A DNA stretch of 64,000 nt from Nocardia iowensis. GTDB lineage: Bacteria > Actinomycetota > Actinomycetes > Mycobacteriales > Mycobacteriaceae. Shown here one piece after another: positions 8,658-16,968 of the stretch. The stretch is taken from positions 4,526,001 to 4,590,000 of the forward strand of contig NZ_CP078145.1 in the NCBI RefSeq assembly GCF_019222765.1, read 5' to 3'. A model generated the notes under the pieces. The model saw only the letters and a list, made by a program, of their open reading frames with translations, had not been told where the DNA came from and ran no database searches. A program made the position numbers and the translations under genes. How positions within the stretch are numbered: position 1 is the first letter of the stretch; every line of letters begins with the position of its first letter.

Positions 8658-9191
8658 TCAGGAGACCGTCGCGGGGGCCGATGGTTCGCTGCGGCGCTGC
8701 CGCACGATGCGTGCGCCGCCGATCAGCAGGACGAGCGCGGTGGCCGCCATCATTATCGGGGAGCGCTCCACCAGCGGGACGGCCAGATTCAGCAGGATGT
8801 CCTTGATGGAGGTCGCTGGGCGGCCGGTGAGCTGTTGGTAGGCGAGCGAGACGGCGACCGACAGCAGCAGCGGTGGCAACACCAGGGTGGTGAACAGGCC
8901 GCGATAGCGGACCGTCAGCACGGCCAGCACACAACCGGCGATGTACAGCGCGGCGAATGTACCGGTCAGGTCGGCACTACCGCCGTTCGCATCGATCAAG
9001 AACCCCAGAAACGTGCAGGCAGCCGCGATCAGGACGGCCGCGCCCATCGGGAGCCCCGGGACCGTCGGCAGGACCGAACGATACTGCGCGGGCACCCGGG
9101 ACCGCCCATGTTGTGAAACACCCACGTCCGGAATCCTAACCTTCGCCCGGACCCGCCGATGTCGGGACGATCGGGCTAGCTCCCAACGCAC
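8658..9191 (-). CDS. Small four-helix membrane protein (DUF6542-like)
   Basis: A protein of up to 177 residues with a basic N-terminus and four hydrophobic segments starting at MGAAVLIAAACTFLGFLIDA, then LYIAGCVLAVLTV, LVLPPLLLSVAVSLA and MMAATALVLLIGGARI. The pattern resembles the short DUF6542 membrane domain of mycobacterial and nocardial proteins, an assignment from memory at moderate confidence. The frame opens at 9191, but a GTG near 9123 (giving MGVSQHGRSRVPAQ) is the more natural start. Function unknown. Confidence 0.6.
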   Translation of the reverse strand: MRWELARSSRHRRVRAKVRIPDVGVSQHGRSRVPAQYRSVLPTVPGLPMGAAVLIAAACTFLGFLIDANGGSADLTGTFAALYIAGCVLAVLTVRYRGLFTTLVLPPLLLSVAVSLAYQQLTGRPATSIKDILLNLAVPLVERSPIMMAATALVLLIGGARIVRQRRSEPSAPATVS

Positions 9192-9344
9192 CGGAGGCTT
9201 CCAGCGGCCGCTACGACGTGGGCGGGGTATTCGCGAAGTTCACTGGTTGCCGAGTAGCAAGGGGCGGGAGATTCGAGTAGCCCGGCACTCGTGGCAGGGG
9301 GGTTTGTTGTTGGCAAGGTGATGGTGGCGAGAAAGGAGCTCATT

Positions 9345-10112
9345 ATGAGCGCAATCCATATTCGTGCCCCTCGACATCATCATCGGCCCGGAATGGCAGC
9401 CGGTGCGGGGATGCATGGCATGGTGGTTTTCGGCACCGGCCTCGATTGCTACCTCTCGTACCGTCCGATGTTCCAGGAACCCTACAACTTCCAGGTTCTG
9501 CTCGCGGTCGAGTTCGACGAACGGGGTAGCCGCGCATTGGGCGCGGACCGGCGGGTCGGCTACACCGGCATCCACACCTTCGATCCCGAGGACTTCCCGA
9601 TCGCGGAACTGGATCCGGCAAGCGAACACCGACGCGGCTCGTTCCGCGGCACCCTGATTCGTGGCCGACATGAGCGCGGCGGTATCGCGATCGCCAACGA
9701 CGTGGTCGCCACCGTGCGCCGTGTCGTCTACTTTGCCGAACTCGGCGCCGATCGCGAACGCGGCCGAGGACTGCTCACCCACCTGTGTTTCGGACGGCCG
9801 GACCGAATGTATCTGGCGCACCGCATCACCCTCCGACCCAGTTTCGACCAGATCGTCGGGGCGCGGCTCATCCCCGGAACAGTGACCGACATGCTCGGCG
9901 AGCCAGTCCCGGACCACGTGCCGAGCCAACGCTTCGAGCAGGCGCAGCCCATCATCCTCGGGCAGCGCGAGTTCACCGGAACCCGCTTGCGGGCAGGGGA
10001 ACTGGCGGTTGCGGCATTTCCGCCGACCGCGTCCGCGGGTGACGCGCAAGGATTTCTGGCCGAGATCGTCGTCGAGCGGCAGATCTATTTGGAGGTCGCC
10101 GACCTGGCGTGA
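9345..10112 (+). CDS. Conserved-looking protein of unknown function
   Basis: A 255-residue soluble protein that I do not recognise. It begins with a His-rich stretch (RAPRHHHRPGMAAGAGMHG), then has a regular mixed alpha/beta composition including VVFGTGLDCYLSYRPMF, DRRVGYTGIHTFDPEDFP and LTHLCFGRPDRMYLAHRITL. The frame is open from 9291, but ATG 9345 has a good ribosome-binding site (AAAGGAG, nine bases upstream), so I start there. Codon use is like its neighbours. A 656-codon frame on the opposite strand is its shadow. Confidence 0.6.
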   Translation: MSAIHIRAPRHHHRPGMAAGAGMHGMVVFGTGLDCYLSYRPMFQEPYNFQVLLAVEFDERGSRALGADRRVGYTGIHTFDPEDFPIAELDPASEHRRGSFRGTLIRGRHERGGIAIANDVVATVRRVVYFAELGADRERGRGLLTHLCFGRPDRMYLAHRITLRPSFDQIVGARLIPGTVTDMLGEPVPDHVPSQRFEQAQPIILGQREFTGTRLRAGELAVAAFPPTASAGDAQGFLAEIVVERQIYLEVADLA

Positions 10113-10229
10113 CTTCCGGCGGCGATTGTCAATACGGCGCGGGTCGCAGGCGCGACCAGCCTTTGGTGGGGGCGAGTTCAGTCCGGCGACCGACGCGCCG
10201 TTCCGGTACGGGCATCTACCTTCGATGGC

Positions 10230-11447
10230 ATGACCGAATCGGTTCTTCCCGCCACCACCACAGGTCGACGGATCGCCGAGGTCGATATTCTTCGCGGATT
10301 CGCGTTGTTCGGCATCCTCATCACCAATGTGGTCGTCGCGACGACACTGTGGTCGTTCGGCGGGACGAACGACGATCCGCAACCGCGATTCGACGGTCCC
10401 ATCGACCACGCGGTGACCGGGATGGTCGACGCGTTGTTCGCGGGCCGGTTCTATCTGCTGTTCGCGTTCCTGTTCGGGTACTCGTTCACCTTGCAGATCG
10501 CGGCGGCACAGCGCGCGGGTGCGTCGGCCAACGCCAGGCTGCTGCGGCGCTGCGCGGCGCTGATGGCGATCGGGCTCGCGCATGTGTTCCTGTTCTGGTT
10601 CGGCGACATCCTCACCCTGTACGCGTTCCTGTGCCTGATCCTGATTTCGCTGAAGAAGTTGAAGCCGCGGACCGCCGTGATCACCGGCGCGGTGCTGTAC
10701 GTGGTGTGGTGCGGATGGGCTTTTTTGCCGAGCGGAAAAGGCCATGCGATCTCGGCGCTCGGCGCACTCTTCGACCTCGAGCGCATACACGACGGGTACG
10801 CCGGCACCTTCGGCGATACGTTCGCCACCCAGATGTGGCTGGCCCCAGGGTTCCTCTTGCTGATCTGGTTCACTCAGGGCATTACCAGCCTCGGCATGTT
10901 CCTGATCGGCATGGCGGCAGGCAAGCGTGAGCTGTTCGACGACCGAGACACCCTGCGGCGCTGGGCCCCTCGCGTCCTGGTCGGCGGCCTGGCCATCGGC
11001 CTGCCGGTCTCGGCGGTGACCTTCGCCGGCGCGCTCAACTGGCTCACCCTGCCCACCATCTGGTTCGGCATCCAACAACTGATCAACCCGCTCATGACCT
11101 TCGCCTACATCGCAGGCATCATCTACCTGACCCAGTCGCCGCGCACCGCACAGCTGACCAGCCTGTTGGCACCCGCCGGACGCATGGCCGCCTCCAACTA
11201 CATCGCCCAATCAGTCGTCCTCATGCTGATCTATACCGGTTACGGGTTCGCCTTGGCCGACAAGATTCCACCGGCAGGCGTCGTCGGCCTCGCCCTGCTC
11301 ACCTTCGCCGCCCAACTGGCTCTGAGCACCTGGTGGTTACGCAACCACCGCTACGGACCGATCGAATGGTTACTGCGGGCCGGAACCTACCTGTCGATCC
11401 CGGAGTGGAAGCGTCGTCGAGAACCTGTTCTGCCACAGGCGGATTGA
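10230..11447 (+). CDS. DUF418 (YeiB-type) membrane protein
   Basis: A 405-residue multi-spanning membrane protein. The opening RIAEVDILRGFALFGILITNV is diagnostic of the YeiB/DUF418 family, and FAFLFGYSFTLQ and the C-terminal ASNYIAQSVVLMLIYTGYGF...GPIEWLLRAGTY block are the family's DUF418 region. Some nine or ten hydrophobic helices are visible. The family is distantly related to membrane acyltransferases (heparan-alpha-glucosaminide N-acetyltransferase type), and its role in actinobacteria is unknown. ATG 10230 places the conserved RG motif near residue 25 as expected. Confidence 0.88.
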   Translation: MTESVLPATTTGRRIAEVDILRGFALFGILITNVVVATTLWSFGGTNDDPQPRFDGPIDHAVTGMVDALFAGRFYLLFAFLFGYSFTLQIAAAQRAGASANARLLRRCAALMAIGLAHVFLFWFGDILTLYAFLCLILISLKKLKPRTAVITGAVLYVVWCGWAFLPSGKGHAISALGALFDLERIHDGYAGTFGDTFATQMWLAPGFLLLIWFTQGITSLGMFLIGMAAGKRELFDDRDTLRRWAPRVLVGGLAIGLPVSAVTFAGALNWLTLPTIWFGIQQLINPLMTFAYIAGIIYLTQSPRTAQLTSLLAPAGRMAASNYIAQSVVLMLIYTGYGFALADKIPPAGVVGLALLTFAAQLALSTWWLRNHRYGPIEWLLRAGTYLSIPEWKRRREPVLPQAD

Positions 11448-11546
11448 CCGAGTCGGACCACGCCTCGTCTCCTGCGACACGCTGGCCCAAGGACCTGGCC
11501 GCGCGCGTAGGACGCCGTGCCCCGGCCCAGAGGAGACGAACTCGGT
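11447..11546. repeat. Long-spaced inverted repeat between convergent genes
   Basis: ACCGAGT (11447-11453) plus TCGTCTCCT (11465-11473) pair with AGGAGACGA (11531-11539) plus ACTCGGT (11540-11546), enclosing a GC-rich 57-base interior. It sits in the 163-base gap after the DUF418 gene and before the convergent hydrolase stop, so it may fold as a bidirectional terminator. No T run is present. Confidence 0.35.
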
Positions 11547-11610
11547 GCGCACGAGCGGGACATGGCAAAGCGTCCTCTCGGACACTGGCGGTGCTCGGTC
11601 GATGGCGAGG

Positions 11611-12450
11611 CTAGCGCACCCGTGCGGCGAGCAGGAGGTCCAGGAGCTGGGTGGCGAATTCGGTGGGGGCGTCGGTGAATCCGCTGTGGCCGCCGGGGAA
11701 TTCGGTCAGTGGGAGGTTCAGGTGTTCGGCGAGGGTGGCGGCGGGGCGGTAGGGCAGGTGGCCGCGGCTTTCGCGGCCTGCGCCGAGGACGAGGCGGTCC
11801 GCGACGGCGGCGATGGCGGGTTCGTCGGGTAGGTATCCGGTGATGGGGCGTAGTTCGTGGGCCATCATCGGCGCGGCGTTGGCGTGCAGCCTGCGGATCA
11901 TGGCGGCGGTGCGCGGTGGCATGTCGGTGGGATCGGGCATGCCCGTCATGGTGCCGCCGATGCCCTCGACGAAGCGGGCGCCCGCCGCCGCCACGCCTTC
12001 GGTGCGGAACAGTGTGTATACCTCGTCGACGAACGCCTTCTGCTCGACGGCGTCAGGCAGGACGGCGAAGCATGGCGGTTCGTGGGCGACGACCAGGCGC
12101 AACCTGTCGGGGTGGTGGGCGAGGAGGTCGAGCGCGACGACCGCGCCGCCGCTTCCGCCGAAGACGTAGGCGTCTTCGCCTGCGGGAGTGAGGGTTTCGA
12201 GCAGCCGGTGGGCGTCGTCGCGCTGCACTTCGACCTGCTGATCGACCGGTTCGGCGGAGTCGAGCACGCTGCGTGAGTAGCCGCGCGGGTCGACGGTGAC
12301 GACGGTGAAATGCTCGGCCAACGGCTCGGCGATCGGGTCGAAGACGGCCGCGTCACCGCCGCTGCCCGGCAGCAGCAACAGCACGGGCCCGCTGCCACGT
12401 ACCTCGTAGTAGAGGGTGGCGCCGGGGACCTTCAAGGTGTCGGATTTCAT
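11611..12450 (-). CDS. Alpha/beta hydrolase, paralogue of the gene at 13192
   Basis: A 279-residue alpha/beta hydrolase: LYYEVRGSGPVLLLLPGSGGDAAVF is the oxyanion region, FGGSGGAVVALDLL carries the nucleophile Ser (about residue 107), and the catalytic His is in FPGGHSGFTDAP near the C-terminus. A longer frame continues upstream to 12771, but ATG 12450 overlaps the stop of the TetR gene (ATGA) and begins exactly at the conserved MKSDTLKVPG sequence. It shares the N-terminal DVPGA(H/T)LYYEVRGSGP block with the hydrolase transcribed divergently at 13192, so the two are paralogues flanking one regulator. Substrate unknown. Confidence 0.87.
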   Translation of the reverse strand: MKSDTLKVPGATLYYEVRGSGPVLLLLPGSGGDAAVFDPIAEPLAEHFTVVTVDPRGYSRSVLDSAEPVDQQVEVQRDDAHRLLETLTPAGEDAYVFGGSGGAVVALDLLAHHPDRLRLVVAHEPPCFAVLPDAVEQKAFVDEVYTLFRTEGVAAAGARFVEGIGGTMTGMPDPTDMPPRTAAMIRRLHANAAPMMAHELRPITGYLPDEPAIAAVADRLVLGAGRESRGHLPYRPAATLAEHLNLPLTEFPGGHSGFTDAPTEFATQLLDLLLAARVR

Positions 12451-13037
12451 GTCGCGTCCTTCTCGGTGCTGGACGGCCACTGCTCGAGCGTGACGTGCAG
12501 GGCGTCGATGATGCGGGCCCAGGAGGCCTCGGTGTCGCGGGAATGGCTGAAACCGCCGGTCGCTTCCAGGGCGGCATAACCGTGAAAAGTGCTGCGCAGC
12601 AACCGGACCGCATCGGTGAGGTCGGGTTCGGTCAAGCCGTAGGCGCGCAGCATGCCGTAGGTGAGTTCGATGCCGCGCACCGCGCCCGGGTCGGCCTCGA
12701 CCAGTCCGGGCGCGACGGGGGTCTGGGTCGCGGTGTAGCGGCCGGGGTGCTGGAGTGCGTAGTCGCGCCAAGCGTGCGCGAACGCGGCGAGGGCGTCGCG
12801 TCCCGCTCGTCCCGCGACGGCGGCCGCGATCAGCTCGGTCTTCTCGGCCGCGGCCAGCATCGTGACCCGCGCCCGGAGTTCTTGCAGATTCCTGACGTGG
12901 GAATAGAGGCTGGCGTCTTTGACACCGAACTTCTTCGCCAACGCCGACATCGTCACGTTGTCGAAACCGATCTCATCGGCGAGATCGGCTGCGGCGCGCG
13001 TGATCCGCTCGGCGGTCAACCCGGCTCGTGCCATCAT
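12447..13037 (-). CDS. TetR-family regulator with WHG-type C-terminal domain
   Basis: A 196-residue repressor-type protein. The N-terminal DNA-binding domain reads LTAERITRAAADLADEIG with recognition helix LAKKFGVKDASLYSHVRNLQEL. The C-terminal part contains STFHGYAALEATGGFSHSRD, the signature of the TetR_C_33/WHG ligand-binding domain. It overlaps the downstream hydrolase by four bases and is divergent from a second hydrolase gene. Two copies of a palindrome lie between its start and the divergent gene, so it very probably represses both transcripts. Confidence 0.9.
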   Translation of the reverse strand: MMARAGLTAERITRAAADLADEIGFDNVTMSALAKKFGVKDASLYSHVRNLQELRARVTMLAAAEKTELIAAAVAGRAGRDALAAFAHAWRDYALQHPGRYTATQTPVAPGLVEADPGAVRGIELTYGMLRAYGLTEPDLTDAVRLLRSTFHGYAALEATGGFSHSRDTEASWARIIDALHVTLEQWPSSTEKDAT

Positions 13038-13052
13038 GTCCCAACCTCCATT

Positions 13053-13092
13053 AACCTAGGGCTACTAGTTTATAACCTAGGGCTACTAGGTT
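13053..13092. promoter_or_regulatory. Duplicated palindromic TetR operator
   Basis: AACCTAG-GGCTA-CTAGGTT (13074-13092) is a perfect 7+7 palindrome with a 5-base spacer. A second copy with one changed arm end (13053-13070) lies 21 bases away, two helical turns, so both copies face the same side of the DNA. The shared 17-base core TAACCTAGGGCTACTAG is a direct repeat. Location 15 bases upstream of the TetR ATG and 100 bases before the divergent hydrolase makes it the likely control site for both. Confidence 0.75.
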
Positions 13093-13191
13093 GGCAAATG
13101 TGCCGACGTCGGCGCGCCAATCCGTTGGCGAGCGATGAGTTTCCGGCAACGGCCCCGTCGACAGTCATGAGCACCGTTCAAAGGAGAACTC

Positions 13192-14013
13192 ATGACCCGA
13201 ACCTCGTCCGTCGACGCGCACACCCTCGACGTGCCCGGCGCCCACCTGTACTACGAGGTGCGCGGCAGCGGACCACTGGTCGCACTGGTCGGCGCTCCCA
13301 TGGATGCCGCGGCCTTCGCCCCACTGGCCGAGCTGCTCGCCACCGAATACACCGTGCTCACCACGGACCCGCGCGGACACAAGAACAGCGTGCTCGACGA
13401 TCCCGAACAGGACTCCACCCCGCAACTGCGCGCCGACGACCTGGCCCGGCTCATCACCCACCTCGACGCCGGACCGGCCGTGGTCTTCGGCTCCAGCGGC
13501 GGCGCGGTAACCACACTGGCCCTGGTGCAGGCCCGCCCCGACCTCGTCACCATCGCGATCGCGCACGAACCACCGCTGCACCGCGTGCTCGCCGACCACG
13601 ACGAATTACGCTCCAGGGCAGCCGATCTCGTCGCCACCTACGCCAGCGGCGATGTGCTCGGCGCCTGGCGAAAGTTCTTCGCCAATGCCAACATCGAGAT
13701 GCCGGAACCGGCACTGCACGAAATGTTCGGCGGCGACCGCGATCCGGCTCAGGTAGCCAGCGAACGCTACTGGTACCTGCACGAGATCCAGGGAACCAAC
13801 TGGTGGGAGCCCGATCTCGGGACACTGCGCGCGACCCCGGTGCGGCTGGTCGCCGGTATCGGCGCCGACTCGACCGGTCAGTTCTGTGACCACACCACCC
13901 GGGCGCTCGCCGCACAACTCGGCATCGAACCGACATTGTTCCCGGGCGCGCACGTCGGATTCGTCGATGACCCAGCCGGTTTCGCGACTCGACTGCGCGA
14001 AGTGCTGCGTTGA
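13192..14013 (+). CDS. Alpha/beta hydrolase, paralogue of the gene at 11611
   Basis: A 273-residue alpha/beta hydrolase with nucleophile elbow FGSSGGAVTTLAL (Ser near residue 104) and catalytic His in FPGAHVGFVDDPAGF near residue 255. The oxyanion region LVALVGAPMDAAAFAPLAEL replaces the usual HG dipeptide by GA, as in its paralogue, where it is PGSGGD. ATG 13192 has AAAGGAG seven bases upstream. It is transcribed divergently from the TetR/hydrolase operon across the duplicated operator, which suggests coordinated induction by a common compound. Substrate unknown. Confidence 0.88.
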   Translation: MTRTSSVDAHTLDVPGAHLYYEVRGSGPLVALVGAPMDAAAFAPLAELLATEYTVLTTDPRGHKNSVLDDPEQDSTPQLRADDLARLITHLDAGPAVVFGSSGGAVTTLALVQARPDLVTIAIAHEPPLHRVLADHDELRSRAADLVATYASGDVLGAWRKFFANANIEMPEPALHEMFGGDRDPAQVASERYWYLHEIQGTNWWEPDLGTLRATPVRLVAGIGADSTGQFCDHTTRALAAQLGIEPTLFPGAHVGFVDDPAGFATRLREVLR

Positions 14014-14057
14014 GCTGATCGCCTCGCGGTCACGTCCGATCGACTCGCGAAGGTGGC

Positions 14058-14096
14058 GTCCTGGACGACGGTGCTGCCCTCACCGCCGTCCAGGAC
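14058..14096. terminator. Stem-loop terminator between convergent genes
   Basis: GTCCTGGACG (14058-14067) pairs perfectly with CGTCCAGGAC (14087-14096), and inner GGTG/CACC bases extend the stem past a mismatch. It lies 44 bases after the hydrolase stop and is therefore its likely terminator. There is no U tract, as is common in this group. Confidence 0.65.
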
Positions 14097-14126
14097 ATTC
14101 ACCGCGCGACCGAAAGGCCGCTCGGT

Positions 14127-14162
14127 GTCACCACTCGCGCGGTCCGGCACGCGAGCGGTGAC
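14127..14162. terminator. Stem-loop terminator for the secreted hydrolase gene
   Basis: GTCACCACTCGCG (14127-14139) pairs with CGCGAGCGGTGAC (14150-14162) at 12 of 13 positions around a 10-base loop. It ends six bases beyond the stop of the minus-strand gene at 14169. Confidence 0.6.
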
Positions 14163-14168
14163 GATCTG

Positions 14169-16001
14169 CTAGGTGAGCCCCCTGATGAATTCGGCCAGGT
14201 ACTGACCGCTGTAATCGGGCTTGCCGTTGTTCTGGACCGCCGCGGCGCCGATCGTGTCGATGTGGGTGTAACCGGGTAGCGTCTCGACCTGCGCGGTCGC
14301 CGGGGTCGGGAGATAAGCGCCGACGCCGTACTGAACCACGCTGTCACCGGCGTAGGCGACGAAGTTCGGTTTGGTGCGACTCATGTTGCGGTAGCGCAGG
14401 TTTGCCATATCGCCGCTGCGCGCACCGGTGAACCCGGCGCCCATGTCCAGCAGGATGCGGAGCGGGAAGTAGCTCTCCCAATAGGCCGTCGGTGCGCCGG
14501 TGCCCAACTGGCGGGCCACTTCTCGGATATCGGAGGTTTCCCGGTTCGGCGCGGTCCACGGTACGCCGACGACGTCGTTGTAGTTGCGCCACGTGTACAG
14601 CGCGGTCCGGTCGGTCGGCGCGACCCGCTGCTGCGGACCCGCGCTCATCCGTAGCAGGTTGCCGAACACCGGAACCTGGGTGATCGAGCCGGGATTCGGA
14701 AAGGTCTTCTCCTGCACCGGCCCACCTGACAAGGCACCGACACCCTGCTGTAGCAGGGCGAAGTTGCCGGAGTTGTTGTCGATCAGCGTGCCGAGTAATG
14801 CGGTGTTGGTGAAGCGGAAGTCGCGGATCGTGCCTTCACCGTTGTTGCCGTTGGTCGCGACCGCACTCCAGCTCTGTCCGAACAGGATCGCCAGCGTGGC
14901 ATCGATCTCGGGGTCGCGCGGAAGGTGGGCCAGCAGTTGGCTTTCCGCGTCCGGTTCCAGGTGCGCGGCAAGTCCGGCGAGCCGATAGAGCATCAGGGCC
15001 TTGGTGCCGATGATGGGGGCGGGCCCGAAGATGCGCAGCGGCAGCGCTCCGACGTCGAGACCGGCCTTCAGCACCGTGTTCGTCGGGCCGAAGACGGCGT
15101 CGGTGACGTCGCGGAAGAACGGGGTGTTCTGGATCGCGGCCGGATCCGAGGACACCATCGAGTCCTGGGCGGCGAACGCGGCGCACTGGTTGTAGCCCGC
15201 GTCGGCCTGGGTCGCGGGGTTGCCGTCGAAATCCCAGTCGGCGAAGAACCCGGTCATCATCCCGCCCATGGAGATACCGGTGCAGATGTATTTGCGCTGC
15301 CGGTCGGCCTGATCGGGCACCTCGTGCAGCATCATCTCGTACTGGTCGCGCACCACCCGCTCGACGCCGATCGAATCCAGGATCGGCAGATCCGCGGAAT
15401 GCTTGAAACCGGGGAAGGTTCGTCCATCGATCGGCTTGCCGTTGAAGTAGTAGTCGACCGCGTCCAGGTAGTTCCCGCTCTGCAGAGCGGCGTCGAAACC
15501 GGTCCGCTCGTCCAGGCAGGACCCGCGCCGCGCCAACGCCCAGAACTCGACCGACCGGCCCAGCGTCTTCGCCGAGCGCACGGTATTCGCGGCGACCGCA
15601 TCCGAATTCACCGCGCCGCCGAGCAATCCCTGCTGCTGCACCACCACCGCGTCGGCATCGCGCGAATTCTCCGGGCCGTCGGCGGGCCGGTAGCGCAGGA
15701 ACCCGGTGCGATCGCAGGCATCCGGGTGCGCCGGTGCGCCGCTCGGCAACGGTAGCCGGAAACTGACGTGGGACACCGTGATCCCGTCGCGCGTCGCCAC
15801 CGGCTGTTCCTGTCGATCGGTCGCGACCGATGTCGGGGCCGACTCCTCGGCCGCCGCGACCCCCGGTGGGACCAGACCGGCGGCAACCACCGTCAGCACC
15901 ACCGTTGTCGCCCAACCATTTCGGCGCCTCTCGCGCCGCTCCTGTTGTGCCAACCGTCCGAGACGCCGCGCCGCATTTGCCACGATGAGTGACGTTGCCA
16001 T
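14169..16001 (-). CDS. Large secreted alpha/beta-hydrolase-like protein
   Basis: The 610-residue protein has a basic N-terminus (QQERRERRRNGWA) and one hydrophobic segment (about residues 30-50) ending in AAAEES, so it is probably exported or membrane-anchored. Within the mature part, YICTGISMGGMMTGFFADW (about residue 248) is a G-x-S-x-G nucleophile elbow. LPGYTHIDTIG near the C-terminus can supply the catalytic His and VAYAGDSVVQYG the acid. The long insert between nucleophile and acid resembles large secreted esterases or tannase-like proteins of nocardiae. Two Cys pairs fit an extracytoplasmic location. It sits alone, divergent from the ArsR gene. The substrate is not predictable. Confidence 0.7.
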   Translation of the reverse strand: MATSLIVANAARRLGRLAQQERRERRRNGWATTVVLTVVAAGLVPPGVAAAEESAPTSVATDRQEQPVATRDGITVSHVSFRLPLPSGAPAHPDACDRTGFLRYRPADGPENSRDADAVVVQQQGLLGGAVNSDAVAANTVRSAKTLGRSVEFWALARRGSCLDERTGFDAALQSGNYLDAVDYYFNGKPIDGRTFPGFKHSADLPILDSIGVERVVRDQYEMMLHEVPDQADRQRKYICTGISMGGMMTGFFADWDFDGNPATQADAGYNQCAAFAAQDSMVSSDPAAIQNTPFFRDVTDAVFGPTNTVLKAGLDVGALPLRIFGPAPIIGTKALMLYRLAGLAAHLEPDAESQLLAHLPRDPEIDATLAILFGQSWSAVATNGNNGEGTIRDFRFTNTALLGTLIDNNSGNFALLQQGVGALSGGPVQEKTFPNPGSITQVPVFGNLLRMSAGPQQRVAPTDRTALYTWRNYNDVVGVPWTAPNRETSDIREVARQLGTGAPTAYWESYFPLRILLDMGAGFTGARSGDMANLRYRNMSRTKPNFVAYAGDSVVQYGVGAYLPTPATAQVETLPGYTHIDTIGAAAVQNNGKPDYSGQYLAEFIRGLT

Positions 16002-16152
16002 GCGATGAGGTTCGCGTCACTGGGCGATTTGTCAGGAGTTTACTGATGCGTTCATGCAGTCCGCCAAGGCCGAGAGCGCTTTGACCGCGCGCAATTAGCT
16101 GCGGCCCAGACACCTTGTGGTCCAACGGATTAGCCTACTCTCGGGCTAGACA

Positions 16153-16170
16153 GGCATTTAGCTAATTGCC
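16153..16170. promoter_or_regulatory. Palindromic operator at the ArsR gene
   Basis: GGCATTTAGCTAATTGCC is an 18-base near-perfect palindrome (16 of 18 positions) ending 11 bases before the GTG start of the ArsR-type gene. Ten bases of it recur in the same sense as its complement at 16091-16100 (GCAATTAGCT). The position over the promoter or leader and the dyad symmetry fit autorepression by the ArsR dimer. Confidence 0.6.
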
Positions 16171-16181
16171 ATAATGCCTTC

Positions 16182-16484
16182 GTGTTGGACGTGGATCTGG
16201 TCAAAGCGCTGGCCAACGACAAGCGCCTGCTGATCTTGGCGTGGTTACGCGACCCGGAACAGCACTTCCCGGCGCAGCGCGACGGCGATCTGGTGCGCGA
16301 CGGCGTGTGCTCGCAGAGCATCGCGCAGAAACTCGGCGTTAGTCAGCCGACCTGCGGTGAGCACCTGAAAGTTCTCGCCGCCGCTGGCCTGGTGCGCGGC
16401 ACGAAGATCAAACAGTGGGTGTTCTACCAACGCGATGAAGACCGCATCGCGCAAGCGAAGGAGCTGCTGAGCAGTGAATGGTGA
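16182..16484 (+). CDS. ArsR-family winged-helix regulator
   Basis: A 100-residue dimeric-type winged-helix protein: LVKALANDKRLLILAWL, then the recognition region SIAQKLGVSQPTCGEHLKVLAAAGLV and wing GTKIKQWVFYQRDE. The classical ELCVCDL metal motif is missing. Two Cys (in GVCSQ and PTCGEH, near residues 46 and 61) flank the DNA-recognition helix and could be a thiol or metal switch. The GTG start at 16182 sits just after the palindromic operator. Its 3' end overlaps the YbaK gene by 11 bases, so the two form an operon. Confidence 0.85.
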   Translation: MLDVDLVKALANDKRLLILAWLRDPEQHFPAQRDGDLVRDGVCSQSIAQKLGVSQPTCGEHLKVLAAAGLVRGTKIKQWVFYQRDEDRIAQAKELLSSEW

Positions 16485-16968
16485 GCACAACGGACTCTAC
16501 GAGCGGCTGATCGGTGATCTGAATGCCGCGGGGGCACGATACCGATTGATCGACCACGTGCCCGAGGGACGGACCGAATTGGTCAGTGCCATGCGTGGAC
16601 ACGACGTCGCGGCAGCCGCGAAATGTTTGATCGTGATGGTCAAGATCGGCAAGAAGCAGACCCGGCACGTGCTCGCGGTGGTTCCCGGTCACGCGCGACT
16701 GGACCTCCAAGCGGTGAAGGCGCTGCACGAGGGAACCTACGTCGCGTTCGCCAGCAAAGAGAAGGCCGAACAGCTGGCAGGCAGCGTCAGCGGAACCGTG
16801 TTGCCGTTCAGCTACCACCCGGAACTGGAAGTCATCGCCGACCCCGCGCTGTTGACGGTGCCCGAGCTCTACTTCAATGCGGCGCGACTGGATCGATCCC
16901 TAGCTGTAGCGACCGAGGACTACCTTCGCGTGGCGGATCCACGCATCGCACCCATCACCGCTGACTGA
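16474..16968 (+). CDS. YbaK/EbsC-type aminoacyl-tRNA deacylase
   Basis: A 164-residue single-domain protein related to bacterial trans-editing factors (YbaK, ProXp) that hydrolyse mischarged tRNA such as Cys- or Ala-tRNA(Pro). Seen: AAAAKCLIVMVKIGKKQTRHVLAVVPG, with the Lys of the KxL segment in the place of the essential Lys, and SGTVLPFSYHPELEVIADPAL, the G-x-x-x-P strand of the editing pocket. GTG 16474 overlaps the ArsR gene, so expression is tied to that regulator. Pairing an editing enzyme with an ArsR sensor is unusual. Cytoplasmic. Confidence 0.82.
   Translation: MNGEHNGLYERLIGDLNAAGARYRLIDHVPEGRTELVSAMRGHDVAAAAKCLIVMVKIGKKQTRHVLAVVPGHARLDLQAVKALHEGTYVAFASKEKAEQLAGSVSGTVLPFSYHPELEVIADPALLTVPELYFNAARLDRSLAVATEDYLRVADPRIAPITAD

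Noticed and set aside
9240..11210. 656-codon minus-strand frame across two plus-strand genes
   Set aside because: Shadow of the gene at 9345 and the DUF418 gene. It crosses both and their intergenic region without family features.
11611..12771. Long 386-codon version of the minus-strand hydrolase
   Set aside because: The first ~107 codons are the TetR gene read in another frame. The real start is ATG 12450 at the ATGA overlap.
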